Shown piece by piece: positions 44,601 to 51,436 of a DNA stretch of 64,000 nucleotides; within the stretch, counting starts at the first letter, position 1, and each line of letters begins with the position of its first letter. Both the position numbers and the translations under genes were made by a program. Below the pieces are notes generated by a model. The model was not told the origin of the DNA. It made no database searches and saw only the letters and a program-made list of their open reading frames with translations. This DNA is from Microbacterium testaceum (lineage in GTDB: Bacteria; Actinomycetota; Actinomycetes; Actinomycetales; Microbacteriaceae). Location: the NCBI RefSeq assembly GCF_006539145.1, contig NZ_BJML01000002.1, positions 124,001 to 188,000 on the forward strand, written 5' to 3'.

Positions 44601-45343
44601 TGGCCGGCGAGCGCGTTCAGGAGCGTGTGGTCGAGGTCGTGCGTGTCGCGGGCCATGCCCGAACCGACGTCGGCGAAGGACGAGATCACCAGACGCGGGT
44701 GCACGACGAAAGTCGGCACGTGAGAGGTGAGGCGACGGATGTGATCGATGACGGGCTGCGGCTTGAACACGCCCTGGTCGTACGCGAGGCCCGCGAGGGC
44801 GGCGGGATCGATCTGGATGCCGAGGTGCGTGCGGAAGGCGCGGGCGAGTTCGGGGTTCATCACGAACGCGCCGTGCAGCTTGAGCTCGAAATCACCGTGG
44901 TGGCGGCGGATGGCGAGCGGGCGGAGGAGGACCGGAGCGGACCACTCCACGCCACCGACCTTCCAGGCCGACAGGCCCACGGCGAGGTGCACCGGCTCCA
45001 GGCCGCGGGCGGTGCGGAGCTCGACGTTCTTGGCCGTGATGCGCTCGGCAGCCATGCGCGCGGTGCGCAGGGCGACCTCGTCACGGAAGAGGTTGGACAG
45101 CATGGTCGCGCGGCCGGTGATGAACTGCGGAAGCGAACCGGGGTGGGCCTTGGTGATGTCGATGCCCGCGTCGCGCGCATCGTCGAAGCGCAGGAGGGTC
45201 GAGCGGCCGCCGAGGGCCGCCGCCTCGGCGCGGATGCGATCGCGTTCGGGGTCGGCCACGTGGCGAACCACGATGCCGGGTTCCGACAATCGCAGCTCGC
45301 CGGGATCGACGGACGACACCGTCTCGTCTCCGTCAGTGCCCAT
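41639..45343 (-). CDS. SF1-helicase-like protein with degenerate Walker motifs and C-terminal nuclease-like domain
   Basis: The 1234-residue protein follows the layout of actinobacterial AAA/SF1 proteins: an N-terminal region (ITKAHPGSLPQFITGRATMLSNL; GLSAWKVGGVEWSAPVLLRPLAI), a long helical insertion and a C-terminal Upf1-type helicase core. The Walker A reads LPGTGGTQT, with Gly308 at the catalytic Lys position. The Walker B reads VVIIADAAAL in place of the DEA(S) type. Later motifs look normal: LTRSYRAGGEDLSQL and LLTVGMTRARRSMVIV. The last 110 residues (VDVDYRGLLPIVARYQGKAVVAESD, then RLRPQILRRLGWHYVRVHAFDL) resemble a Vsr-like REase domain (MTES_1575 type) that has also lost clear catalytic acids. 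ATP-driven unwinding is therefore doubtful. The start could also be GTG 45346 after GAGGA. Confidence 0.8.
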   Translation of the reverse strand: MGTDGDETVSSVDPGELRLSEPGIVVRHVADPERDRIRAEAAALGGRSTLLRFDDARDAGIDITKAHPGSLPQFITGRATMLSNLFRDEVALRTARMAAERITAKNVELRTARGLEPVHLAVGLSAWKVGGVEWSAPVLLRPLAIRRHHGDFELKLHGAFVMNPELARAFRTHLGIQIDPAALAGLAYDQGVFKPQPVIDHIRRLTSHVPTFVVHPRLVISSFADVGSGMARDTHDLDHTLLNALAGHPDDRARITVRRDDPQVIGPDERTPAADTLLLDADAEQERVLARIAAGQSLVVHTLPGTGGTQTVINAIGQLVHDNKRVLVVSARRSTLDGIRHRLAGVGLTGLAVSPHHVRRDLIRAIGRNEKAEQPKVAEIDDALVRLRTVLRDYRSAVTEPHLALGVSALDILRALTSLASTSPAPSTEARFDLATLERLAGRRDAAARALAMAARLGEFRFGPDDSPWYGVSFSRTEDARAAHDLAGKLHTSDVPRLLERGYELIAQTRMRPFQTVSELGSYLKLLQGIRESLDRFSPTVFERPLGELIDAHSPRRDASAMSGPNRRRLKRLSKEYVRPGVHVPDMYEALVRIQQQRTEWQRVVEAGVTPEVPLGLADVNVAWQRTDALLGELDQILGRQGSERLATLPVQRLVRTLAGLVAESTFFDNLVERAQLRSELARLGLEQLLVELSVRHVPEERVGAELEFAWWQSALEHLLRTDRALLGANTSVVDRLERDFRLVDEAHAAAAGPLLAAQLATQWRIGIVDHSDEAAALKRVLKDGLHTAQEMSDAAPTLLRTLAPVWLASPYEVPDVPTDLAFDVVIIADAAALCLAEAAPALRRARQVVLFGDPVVQKPTPFRVSASILGTPDEADEVPFDGTSVFERVAELLPVETLTRSYRAGGEDLSQLVNDAFYGGEIVSLPWAGSYLGRGSLSVDYVEGGVGAPDPVSGAVESPDAEVARVVTLVVEHAVNRASESLMVVTASRTHAERVRASVVAALAGRSDVAEFISRDAAEPFAVLTLEESVAESRDRVVFSLGFGLTRHGRVLSDFGDLSTPDGERLLTVGMTRARRSMVIVSSIRPSAFDDGRLEHGAATLMGILGNLASRNREARLEDLADPLTRALARELRRLGIEVDVDYRGLLPIVARYQGKAVVAESDPETIGESLRETLRLRPQILRRLGWHYVRVHAFDLYSDPAGVASRIGELLGIAPAGAAAPDATTESLDLPD

Positions 45344-45545
45344 CACGGCACCGTCCTCAGCTCGCCACACACCTGTCAGACTAAGCCGGGCAGTGCGGGA
45401 TCGTGCGCAGCGGGCCCGAGTTTCGCGGTAATCGGCGACACGCCGCGTCATCGGCTCTTCCTCCACAGGCGGAGAGTTCGCGGCATCCTCCCCCTGCGCC
45501 CTCGATCCGTCCGCAGGGCCATGGCACGGTCACGAGGATGGACGC

Positions 45546-46079
45546 ATGAACAGAGTCACCAGCACCGCATATGACAGCCCCGTCGGGCCGATCCTGCTGA
45601 CCTTCATCGACGACGCCCTCGTGCGGTTGCACGTCGCCCACGACGGCCTCGATGTCGCGCGCGCCGAGATCGCACAGCGTCTCGGGGTCGTCCCCGACCC
45701 CGATGCGTCGATCGGACGAGGAGTCGTCGCGCAACTCGACGAGTACTTCGAGGGCGCGCGGCGGTCGTTCGACGTCTCCCTCGATTGGCGTTTCGTGCGC
45801 GGCTTCACGCGCGCCGCGCTCGAAGCGACCCTGCAGATCCCCTACGGCGAAGTGGCGTCGTACGGTGAGGTCTCCATGATGGCCGGAGCCCCGCGGGCCG
45901 CGCGGGCGGTGGGAACGGCGTGCGCCTCGTCTCCGTTCTCGATCGTCGTCCCGGTGCACCGGGTTGTTCGCGCCGACGGCTCGATCGGCGAGTACGGCGG
46001 GCATCCTGACGTGAAGGAGTATCTGCTCACGCTCGAGAGCGACGCGGTGCTCGGAGAAACCCTGCACGCCTCGGCCTGA
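45546..46079 (+). CDS. Alkyltransferase-like protein (MGMT/Ogt fold, active-site Cys replaced by Val)
   Basis: The 177-residue protein has the full two-domain Ogt layout: N-terminal domain (AYDSPVGPILLTFIDDALVRL), then the DNA-binding and active-site domain with GFTRAALEATLQIPYGEVASYGEV, the Arg-finger region APRAARAVGTACASSPFSIVVPVHRVV and GEYGGHPDVKEYLL. The acceptor motif PCHR reads PVHR; Val137 is encoded by GTG 45954-45956. It therefore cannot accept alkyl groups and resembles alkyltransferase-like (ATL) proteins, which bind O6-alkylguanine and recruit nucleotide excision repair, where the Cys is usually Trp or Ala. It is divergent from the helicase-like gene. Confidence 0.9.
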   Translation: MNRVTSTAYDSPVGPILLTFIDDALVRLHVAHDGLDVARAEIAQRLGVVPDPDASIGRGVVAQLDEYFEGARRSFDVSLDWRFVRGFTRAALEATLQIPYGEVASYGEVSMMAGAPRAARAVGTACASSPFSIVVPVHRVVRADGSIGEYGGHPDVKEYLLTLESDAVLGETLHASA

Positions 46080-46149
46080 ACACGACGGGGCGTCCGTGCC
46101 CGGGCACGACGACGCCCGGCCCGCCGCAGCGAGACCGGGCGTCGATCGG

Positions 46150-47766
46150 TCAGTGGTTCGACGCCTTCTCGGCGCCGTATCCCGTGAGAGATCGGACGTC
46201 CATCTCCGCGGCCTTACGCGGGTCTTCGGGCGTCCGCGAGGTGACGGAACCGAGCCAGCCGAGGAAGAATCCGAGCGGGATCGACACGATCCCGGGGTTG
46301 TTCAGGGGCCAGATCGCGACGCCCGTGTTGGCGAATACGCTCGTCGCGGTCCCCCAGAACACCGGTGAGAGGAAGATCAGGACGAGCGCCGAGCCGAGAC
46401 CGCCGTACATGCTCCAGACCGCGCCGCGGGTCGTGAAGCGTCTCCAGAACAGCGAGAACAGGATCGTCGGCAGGTTGGCCGACGCGGCCACCGCGAAGGC
46501 CAGCGCCACGAGGAAGGCGACGTTCTGCCCCTGCACGCCGATGCCGCCGAGGATCGCGAGCACACCGATCACGATGACCGTGCGTCGCGCGACCTTGACC
46601 TCGCCGTCCGGCGGCACATCGCCCTTCTTCACCACGTTCGCGTAGATGTCGTGCGCGAACGAGGCGGCCGCCGTGATGGTGAGACCGGCCACCACCGCGA
46701 GGATCGTCGCGAACGCCACCGCCGAGATGAACCCGAGCAGGAGCGGTCCGCCGAGAGCCAGCGCGAGCAGCGGCGCCGCCGCGTTCACTCCACCGGGTGC
46801 CGCGAGGATCGTCTCGGATCCGACCATCGCACCGGCGCCGTAGCCCAGGACGAGGGTGAGGATGTAGAAGAGCCCGATCAGCCAGATGGCCCACACGACC
46901 GAGCGACGCGCTTCTTTCGCGGTCGGCACGGTGTAGAAGCGCATCAGCACGTGCGGCAGACCCGCGGTACCGAGCACCAGCGCCAGCGCGAGCGAGATGA
47001 AGTCCCACGGATTCTTTCCGTACTGCAGGCCCGGCGCCAGGACGGCATCACCCTTGGGAGACGCCGCGACGGCGCTCTCGAGCAGCGTGTTGAGATTGAA
47101 GCCGTTGATCGCGAGCACCCAGACGGTCATCACGATCGCGCCGCCGATGAGCAGGAACGCCTTCACGATCTGCACCCACGTGGTGCCCTTCATGCCACCG
47201 ATGAGGACGTACACGATCATCAGGATGCCGACCACGGCAACGACGATCGACTGGCCGACGCGCTCCGTGATGCCCAGCAACAGCGACACGAGGCCGCCGG
47301 CTCCGGCCATCTGGGCGAGGAGGTAGAAGAAGCAGACGGCGAGCGTGGTGATGGCCGCGGCCATGCGGACCGGCCGTTCCTTGAGGCGGAACGACAGCAC
47401 GTCGGCCATCGTGAACTTGCCCGTATTGCGCATGAGCTCGGCGACCAACAGCAGGGCGACCAGCCACGCGACGAGGAAGCCGATCGAGTAGAGGAACCCG
47501 TCGTAGCCGTTGATGGCGATAGCGCCGACGATTCCGAGGAACGACGCCGCCGACAGATAGTCGCCGGCGATCGCGAAGCCGTTCTGCGGGCCCGTGAACG
47601 AGCGGCCCGCCGCGTAGTAGTCGGCCGCCGTCTTGCTGTTGCGACTGGCACGGATGACGATGAACAGCGTCACGGCGACGAATGCGCCGAAGATCGAGAT
47701 GTTCAGCACGGGGTTGTTCTCGACGGTCTGCACGGCCGCCTCGACGCTGGCGAAGATCTCGTTCAC
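46150..47766 (-). CDS. actP: Sodium/solute symporter, acetate permease type
   Basis: The 538-residue membrane protein has about 13 helices of the sodium:solute symporter family. The N-terminus NPVLNISIFGAFVAVTLFIVI and the conserved ADYYAAGRSFTGPQNGFAIAGDYLSAASFLGI match ActP, which imports acetate and related monocarboxylates. Later motifs include GLPHVLMRFYTVPTAKEARRS. The GTG start is part of a GTGA overlap with the DUF485 gene, as is usual for the actP-yjcH pair. Acetate or pyruvate uptake is inferred from the family and the DUF485 partner. Confidence 0.93.
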   Translation of the reverse strand: MNEIFASVEAAVQTVENNPVLNISIFGAFVAVTLFIVIRASRNSKTAADYYAAGRSFTGPQNGFAIAGDYLSAASFLGIVGAIAINGYDGFLYSIGFLVAWLVALLLVAELMRNTGKFTMADVLSFRLKERPVRMAAAITTLAVCFFYLLAQMAGAGGLVSLLLGITERVGQSIVVAVVGILMIVYVLIGGMKGTTWVQIVKAFLLIGGAIVMTVWVLAINGFNLNTLLESAVAASPKGDAVLAPGLQYGKNPWDFISLALALVLGTAGLPHVLMRFYTVPTAKEARRSVVWAIWLIGLFYILTLVLGYGAGAMVGSETILAAPGGVNAAAPLLALALGGPLLLGFISAVAFATILAVVAGLTITAAASFAHDIYANVVKKGDVPPDGEVKVARRTVIVIGVLAILGGIGVQGQNVAFLVALAFAVAASANLPTILFSLFWRRFTTRGAVWSMYGGLGSALVLIFLSPVFWGTATSVFANTGVAIWPLNNPGIVSIPLGFFLGWLGSVTSRTPEDPRKAAEMDVRSLTGYGAEKASNH

Positions 47767-48116
47767 GAGCGGGTCCCGTCCGCTCGCTCGAGTTCGGCGC
47801 GCAGCGCCTCGGCGCCCGGGTCGAGTCGCCGGTTGGCGTAGGACACGTAGCCCATGGTGATGGCGAATGTCGTGACGAACTGTCCGAGTCCGAGCACGAG
47901 CCCCACGGTGATGGCGCCCGAGACCGGCTGCGCCATGAATTCCGGCGCGAACGACGACAGCAGAACGTAGACGAAGTACCAGACGAGGAACGCCACCGCG
48001 AGGGGGAAGACGAAGCGGCGCTGGCGCTTCTTCAACTCCCGGAACGGGGCGGACTCCTCGACCGCGATGTAGTCGACGCCGCCCTTGTGGGCTTCGTCGA
48101 TGCGACGGTCCGTCAT
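47763..48116 (-). CDS. DUF485 membrane protein (YjcH-like, actP partner)
   Basis: The 117-residue protein has two membrane helices (VFPLAVAFLVWYFVYVLLSSFAPEFM and ITVGLVLGLGQFVTTFAITMGYVSYA) and the DUF485 pattern of a charged N-terminus (FRELKKRQRRF) before the first. These proteins accompany ActP in operons; their role is not established. AAGGAGG with 5 bases spacing supports ATG 48116. It overlaps actP by GTGA. Confidence 0.9.
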   Translation of the reverse strand: MTDRRIDEAHKGGVDYIAVEESAPFRELKKRQRRFVFPLAVAFLVWYFVYVLLSSFAPEFMAQPVSGAITVGLVLGLGQFVTTFAITMGYVSYANRRLDPGAEALRAELERADGTRS

Positions 48117-48256
48117 GTGGCCTCCTTGCCTCATGAGTACGGCGCAACGCTGCGCCGAACGGGGGAAAAGTCCGGGTCGGCCGCTGCTTCCCCGGTGATA
48201 GGGTCGACACTACGAAACGCGGCGACGAAGCCGTCACCCCCGGAAGTAGGTAGTGC

Positions 48257-49108
48257 GTGACTGCACCCTCCACCCTTCGCGACGATGCGGCTCTCGTGTC
48301 GCACGCGGTGGTCGAGCTCGCCCGTCGCACGCATTTCCCCGTCGCTTTCGGCGGCCTGGAACACGACGGGGCGGTCCACGTCACCACGATCGTCGGTGCG
48401 CGCACGCGCAGCATCGAGGGGCTCGTCGTCCACGCCTCGCGGGGTCTCGGCGGCCGCGCGCTCGTCGAGCGGCGGCCGCGCATGACGCTCGACTACCGCA
48501 CGTCGCGCTCCATCACGCACGATTACGACCGCGCCATCCTCGGCGAGGGCATCGCGACCCTCTTCGCCGTCCCCGTGCTCGTCAGCGGAGCGGCGCGCGG
48601 GGTCCTCTACTGCGGGTCGTGGGCGCAATCCCCGGTCGGTGACGTCGAGGCACGGCCCGCGTTCGACGTGGCCGGCGAGCTGGGAACCGAGTTGCGCGTG
48701 CGCGCCGAGGTCGACCGACGCCTCGCTTCGGCTCCCCACCCCGAGGGCGGTCTCGGAGCCGGCGTGCGCGAGGAGATCCGCGAGAGCTACGCTCAACTCC
48801 GCGGCATCGCGGCGATCGTCGGAGACGACGAGGTGCGGCGCCGACTCGAGGCCGTCGAGGCCCGCCTCGCCGCTCTGACCGGGGACGCCGGCGACACGGC
48901 ATCCGACCCCGACGTCCACCTCTCGCGACGGGAGATCGACGTGCTCGCGTGCGCCGCCGTGGGGTCGACGAACGGCGAGATCGCGGCATCCCTCCACCTG
49001 CGCGAGACCACCGTGAAGTCGTACCTCGCCTCGGCGATGTCGAAGCTCGACGCGTCCACCCGGCATGCCGCGGTGACCCGGGCACGTCGGGCCGGGCTCC
49101 TCCCCTGA
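48257..49108 (+). CDS. GAF-LuxR transcriptional regulator, probable actP regulator
   Basis: The 283-residue protein has an N-terminal GAF-like sensor domain (FPVAFGGLEHDGAVHVTTIVG; GLGGRALVERRPRMTLDY; IATLFAVPVLVSGAARGVLYCG), a helical linker, and a C-terminal LuxR helix-turn-helix (HLSRREIDVLACAAVGSTNGEIAASLHLRE). It is divergent from the DUF485-actP operon with 140 bases between starts. Such GAF-LuxR proteins next to actP are common in this group, so control of acetate uptake is likely, though inferred. GTG 48257 is the start of the open frame. Confidence 0.88.
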   Translation: MTAPSTLRDDAALVSHAVVELARRTHFPVAFGGLEHDGAVHVTTIVGARTRSIEGLVVHASRGLGGRALVERRPRMTLDYRTSRSITHDYDRAILGEGIATLFAVPVLVSGAARGVLYCGSWAQSPVGDVEARPAFDVAGELGTELRVRAEVDRRLASAPHPEGGLGAGVREEIRESYAQLRGIAAIVGDDEVRRRLEAVEARLAALTGDAGDTASDPDVHLSRREIDVLACAAVGSTNGEIAASLHLRETTVKSYLASAMSKLDASTRHAAVTRARRAGLLP

Positions 49109-49222
49109 GAGCCGTTGCGAGGCCGGTGGGAAAACCCTGGCAATGGCCGCGTGAGCTTGAGAGCGACGCGGATTCTCGGCATCGTTGCTGGCTCCTGTCG
49201 TCGATCAGAGAAGGAGAGTCAC

Positions 49223-49507
49223 ATGCTGACGCTCACCGAAGAGGCCACGACCGCCGTGAAGACCATCACCGCCCAGTTCCCGGATGCCGCTCAGGGCGGC
49301 GTCCGCATCGAGGGAGCGGGCTCCCCCGAGTCGCAGTTCGCGCTGTCGGTCGTCGACGGCCCGCAGCCGGATGACGCCGTCGTCGAGAACGCCGGAGCGC
49401 GCGTCTTCCTCGACAGCGACGCCGCAGCCGTCCTCGACGACCGCGTGCTCGACGCGCAGATCGACCCGCAGGGGTCGGTGCAGTTCGCCGTCACCAGCGC
49501 CGCCTGA
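49223..49507 (+). CDS. HesB/IscA-like (A-type) protein without cysteines
   Basis: The 94-residue protein (MLTLTEEATTAVKTITAQ) resembles A-type Fe-S carriers of the HesB/IscA fold: the N-terminal helix, the strand GGVRIEGAG, and DAVVENAGARVFLDSDAAAVLDDRVLDA. The three cysteines that bind the cluster in IscA proteins are absent; there is no Cys at all. It therefore probably does not carry an Fe-S cluster. AAGGAGAG precedes ATG 49223. It stands alone and ends at an 11-base hairpin. Confidence 0.78.
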   Translation: MLTLTEEATTAVKTITAQFPDAAQGGVRIEGAGSPESQFALSVVDGPQPDDAVVENAGARVFLDSDAAAVLDDRVLDAQIDPQGSVQFAVTSAA

Positions 49508-49526
49508 CGCGCTGCGTCGCGTGATC

Positions 49527-49553
49527 GATGCCCCGGCTTCGTGCCGGGGCATC
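49527..49553 (+). terminator. Terminator hairpin after the HesB-like gene
   Basis: GATGCCCCGGC (49527-49537) pairs perfectly with 49543-49553, with a 5-base loop. Confidence 0.8.
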
Positions 49554-49589
49554 GTCGTGTGCGCGGGTCTCTGCGCGGCACCGGCGCCC

Positions 49590-49659
49590 GAGACCGCATC
49601 TCGCTGACGTTCCGGCGTCAGCGCGCAACCGACTCGACTCGTCAGCGAGATGCCGTCTC
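49590..49659. repeat. Intergenic palindromic (REP-like) element
   Basis: GAGACCGCATCTCGCTGAC (49590-49608) and GTCAGCGAGATGCCGTCTC (49641-49659) pair at 18 of 19 positions. The 32-base loop contains CGTCAGC (49616-49622), which can alternatively pair with GCTGACG at 49603-49609. Function unknown. Confidence 0.6.
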
Positions 49660-49679
49660 GCGGGGCGGATGCCGCGACC

Positions 49680-50405
49680 TCAGCCCTCGAAGACAACGAC
49701 CTCGTCGTTCGCCGCGTCGTAGACGAACTGCAGCGCGGTGCCGGCGGGCAGATCGGTGTTGCGGAGTTCGGGCGTGCCATCGCTGAGCAGCATGGTGGCG
49801 CTCGGCGGGAACACACCCGCGCCGCACGAGGGGATCATGTACCGGCCGTTGTAGGACGTGCCGTTCCCCAGCTCCTGGAGCAGCTCGGGCTGCCAGACGG
49901 TCATGCACTTCGACGCGCCCTCGCCGGTGTCGAACGAGGCGTAGACGGCGACGCGGAACCCCTGGAACTGCGCGTACGACGTCACACCGCTCGAGAGCCC
50001 CTGTGTGAAAGAGCTCGGCGGGCTGAAGTCTGGATCGGGCGCGAGTCGGGCGATCTGCGTCGCCCCCACCTGCAGCGGGTCGGTCTGCACGCGCTGCACG
50101 ACGACGAGCGCCGTCGCGGCGCAGACGACGACGAGGACCGCCGCGGTCAGCAGGATCGTGGTGGAACGGCGCAGGCGCGGCATCCGGAACCTCCGCCGCG
50201 GTGGGTCGACCGGCTCGTCGACGTCGCCGGGGTCGACCGGCTCCTCTTCGACCTCCGACGGCGCGAGAGCGACATCGTCGGAGCTGCGGCTCTCGAGTTC
50301 GATGAGCCGCCGCAGAGCGGCCGGGTCCGAGGAGATGTCGGCCCCGGGCGCGTACGCCCTTCGGCGCAGGACCGCGAGTTCATCATCGTCATCGATGCTC
50401 GGCAT
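49680..50405 (-). CDS. Membrane-anchored hypothetical protein
   Basis: The 241-residue protein has an acidic cytosolic N-terminus (MPSIDDDDELAVLRRR and a Glu/Pro/Asp-rich stretch), then a basic patch (RRRFRMPRLRR), one membrane helix (TTILLTAAVLVVVCAATALVVV) and an extracytoplasmic domain of about 135 residues. That domain has conserved-looking strands with two Cys (SKCMTVW, MIPSCGAG) and DAANDEVVVFEG at the end. I recognise no family. The layout suggests a surface or cell-wall-facing protein. Start ATG 50405 removes MNRG of a longer frame. Confidence 0.75.
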   Translation of the reverse strand: MPSIDDDDELAVLRRRAYAPGADISSDPAALRRLIELESRSSDDVALAPSEVEEEPVDPGDVDEPVDPPRRRFRMPRLRRSTTILLTAAVLVVVCAATALVVVQRVQTDPLQVGATQIARLAPDPDFSPPSSFTQGLSSGVTSYAQFQGFRVAVYASFDTGEGASKCMTVWQPELLQELGNGTSYNGRYMIPSCGAGVFPPSATMLLSDGTPELRNTDLPAGTALQFVYDAANDEVVVFEG

Positions 50406-50660
50406 CCCCCGATTCAATCAGGATGGTCGCGACGACGACGGTCTCGCGGGGACCGTTCGTGCGTTTCCCGGCCGACCGCCGTCGTGGGAGGGTCGGGGCG
50501 GGGCGGCGCGCCGGCCACGTCTTCCTCCGTCACGGTCCTGGCGAAGCTCACCCCGACCCGGACGGCTATCGGCGCGACTACCGTGACGATCGCTTCCCGT
50601 GGGTGCGGGAGGCAGGCTGACGATACCGCCACGAGACCACGTCGTGCGGATGCCGAGGCC

Positions 50661-51431
50661 TCATCGTCCCGTGAACTCCGGCGGACGCTTCGCCTGGAAT
50701 GCGGCGAAGCCCTCGCGGTAGTCTTCGGTCGCCGCCAGGGCTGCCTGGGCGCGGTTCTCGAGCGCCATCGCCTCCCACAACCCCAGCCGCTCGTCGCGGA
50801 TCGCGCCGACGATGCGCTTGCTCGCCCGGAACGCCTGCGTCGGACCGGCAGCGGCCGTGCGGGCCGCCGAGGTCGCGGCATCGTGGACCTCCTCCGCCGG
50901 AAATGCGCGCGAGAAGAGTCCGGCGCGGACGGCTTCGGCACCCGACATCAGTCGACCTGTGTAGATCAGGTCGAGCGTGGCGTGGGAGCCGAGGCGCTCG
51001 ACGAACAGCGCGTGACCGCCGGAGTCGAGCGTCGCGCCGAGGGCGGCGAAGGGCGAGCCGATCTTGGCGTCCCCGGCGACGTAGACCACGTCTGTGGCGA
51101 TGAGCAGGCCCAGGCCGACACCCAGGCAGGCCCCGTGGGCGGCCGCGAACGTCGGCGCGGGAAAGGTCGCCATGCGACGCAGCAGAGGCGCCAGCGTGTC
51201 GTCCAGGTAACCCGCGACGTCGTCGGTGCGGGGGTCGACCCCCGAGATGTCGCGCCCGGCGCAGAACGACGGCCCCTCACCGCGCAGCAGCAGGGCGCGG
51301 GCGCCGTCGGCCTCGGCCCGGTCGTAGGCATCGGCGAGCGCGTGCAGACCCTCGAGGGCCAGGGCGTTGCGACGGGCGGGGGCGTTCAGGACGATCTCGG
51401 CCACGCCGGCGTCGAGGCGGTAGTCGATCAT
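50661..51431 (-). CDS. paaG: Enoyl-CoA hydratase/isomerase, probable PaaG
   Basis: The 256-residue crotonase-fold protein most likely isomerises ring-1,2-epoxyphenylacetyl-CoA to the oxepin form. The oxyanion region FCAGRDISG and the second-half GACLGVGLGLLIATDVVYVAGDAKIGSPFAALG match PaaG-type hydratases; the expected Asp lies in the SGGHALFVERLGS region. It is the last gene of paaABCDE-paaG, starting 5 bases after paaE. Assignment between PaaG and PaaF is by position and similarity. Confidence 0.85.
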   Translation of the reverse strand: MIDYRLDAGVAEIVLNAPARRNALALEGLHALADAYDRAEADGARALLLRGEGPSFCAGRDISGVDPRTDDVAGYLDDTLAPLLRRMATFPAPTFAAAHGACLGVGLGLLIATDVVYVAGDAKIGSPFAALGATLDSGGHALFVERLGSHATLDLIYTGRLMSGAEAVRAGLFSRAFPAEEVHDAATSAARTAAAGPTQAFRASKRIVGAIRDERLGLWEAMALENRAQAALAATEDYREGFAAFQAKRPPEFTGR

Positions 51432-51436
51432 CGCGC

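Noticed and set aside
41762..45574. Plus-strand frame of about 1270 codons opposite the helicase-like gene
   Set aside because: Shadow frame: Arg, Gly, Asp and His rich with no motifs. The minus-strand protein has recognisable helicase motifs.
50406..50660. Short plus-strand frame between the membrane-anchored gene and paaG
   Set aside because: About 65 residues of biased composition without a convincing start or family; interval treated as gene-free.
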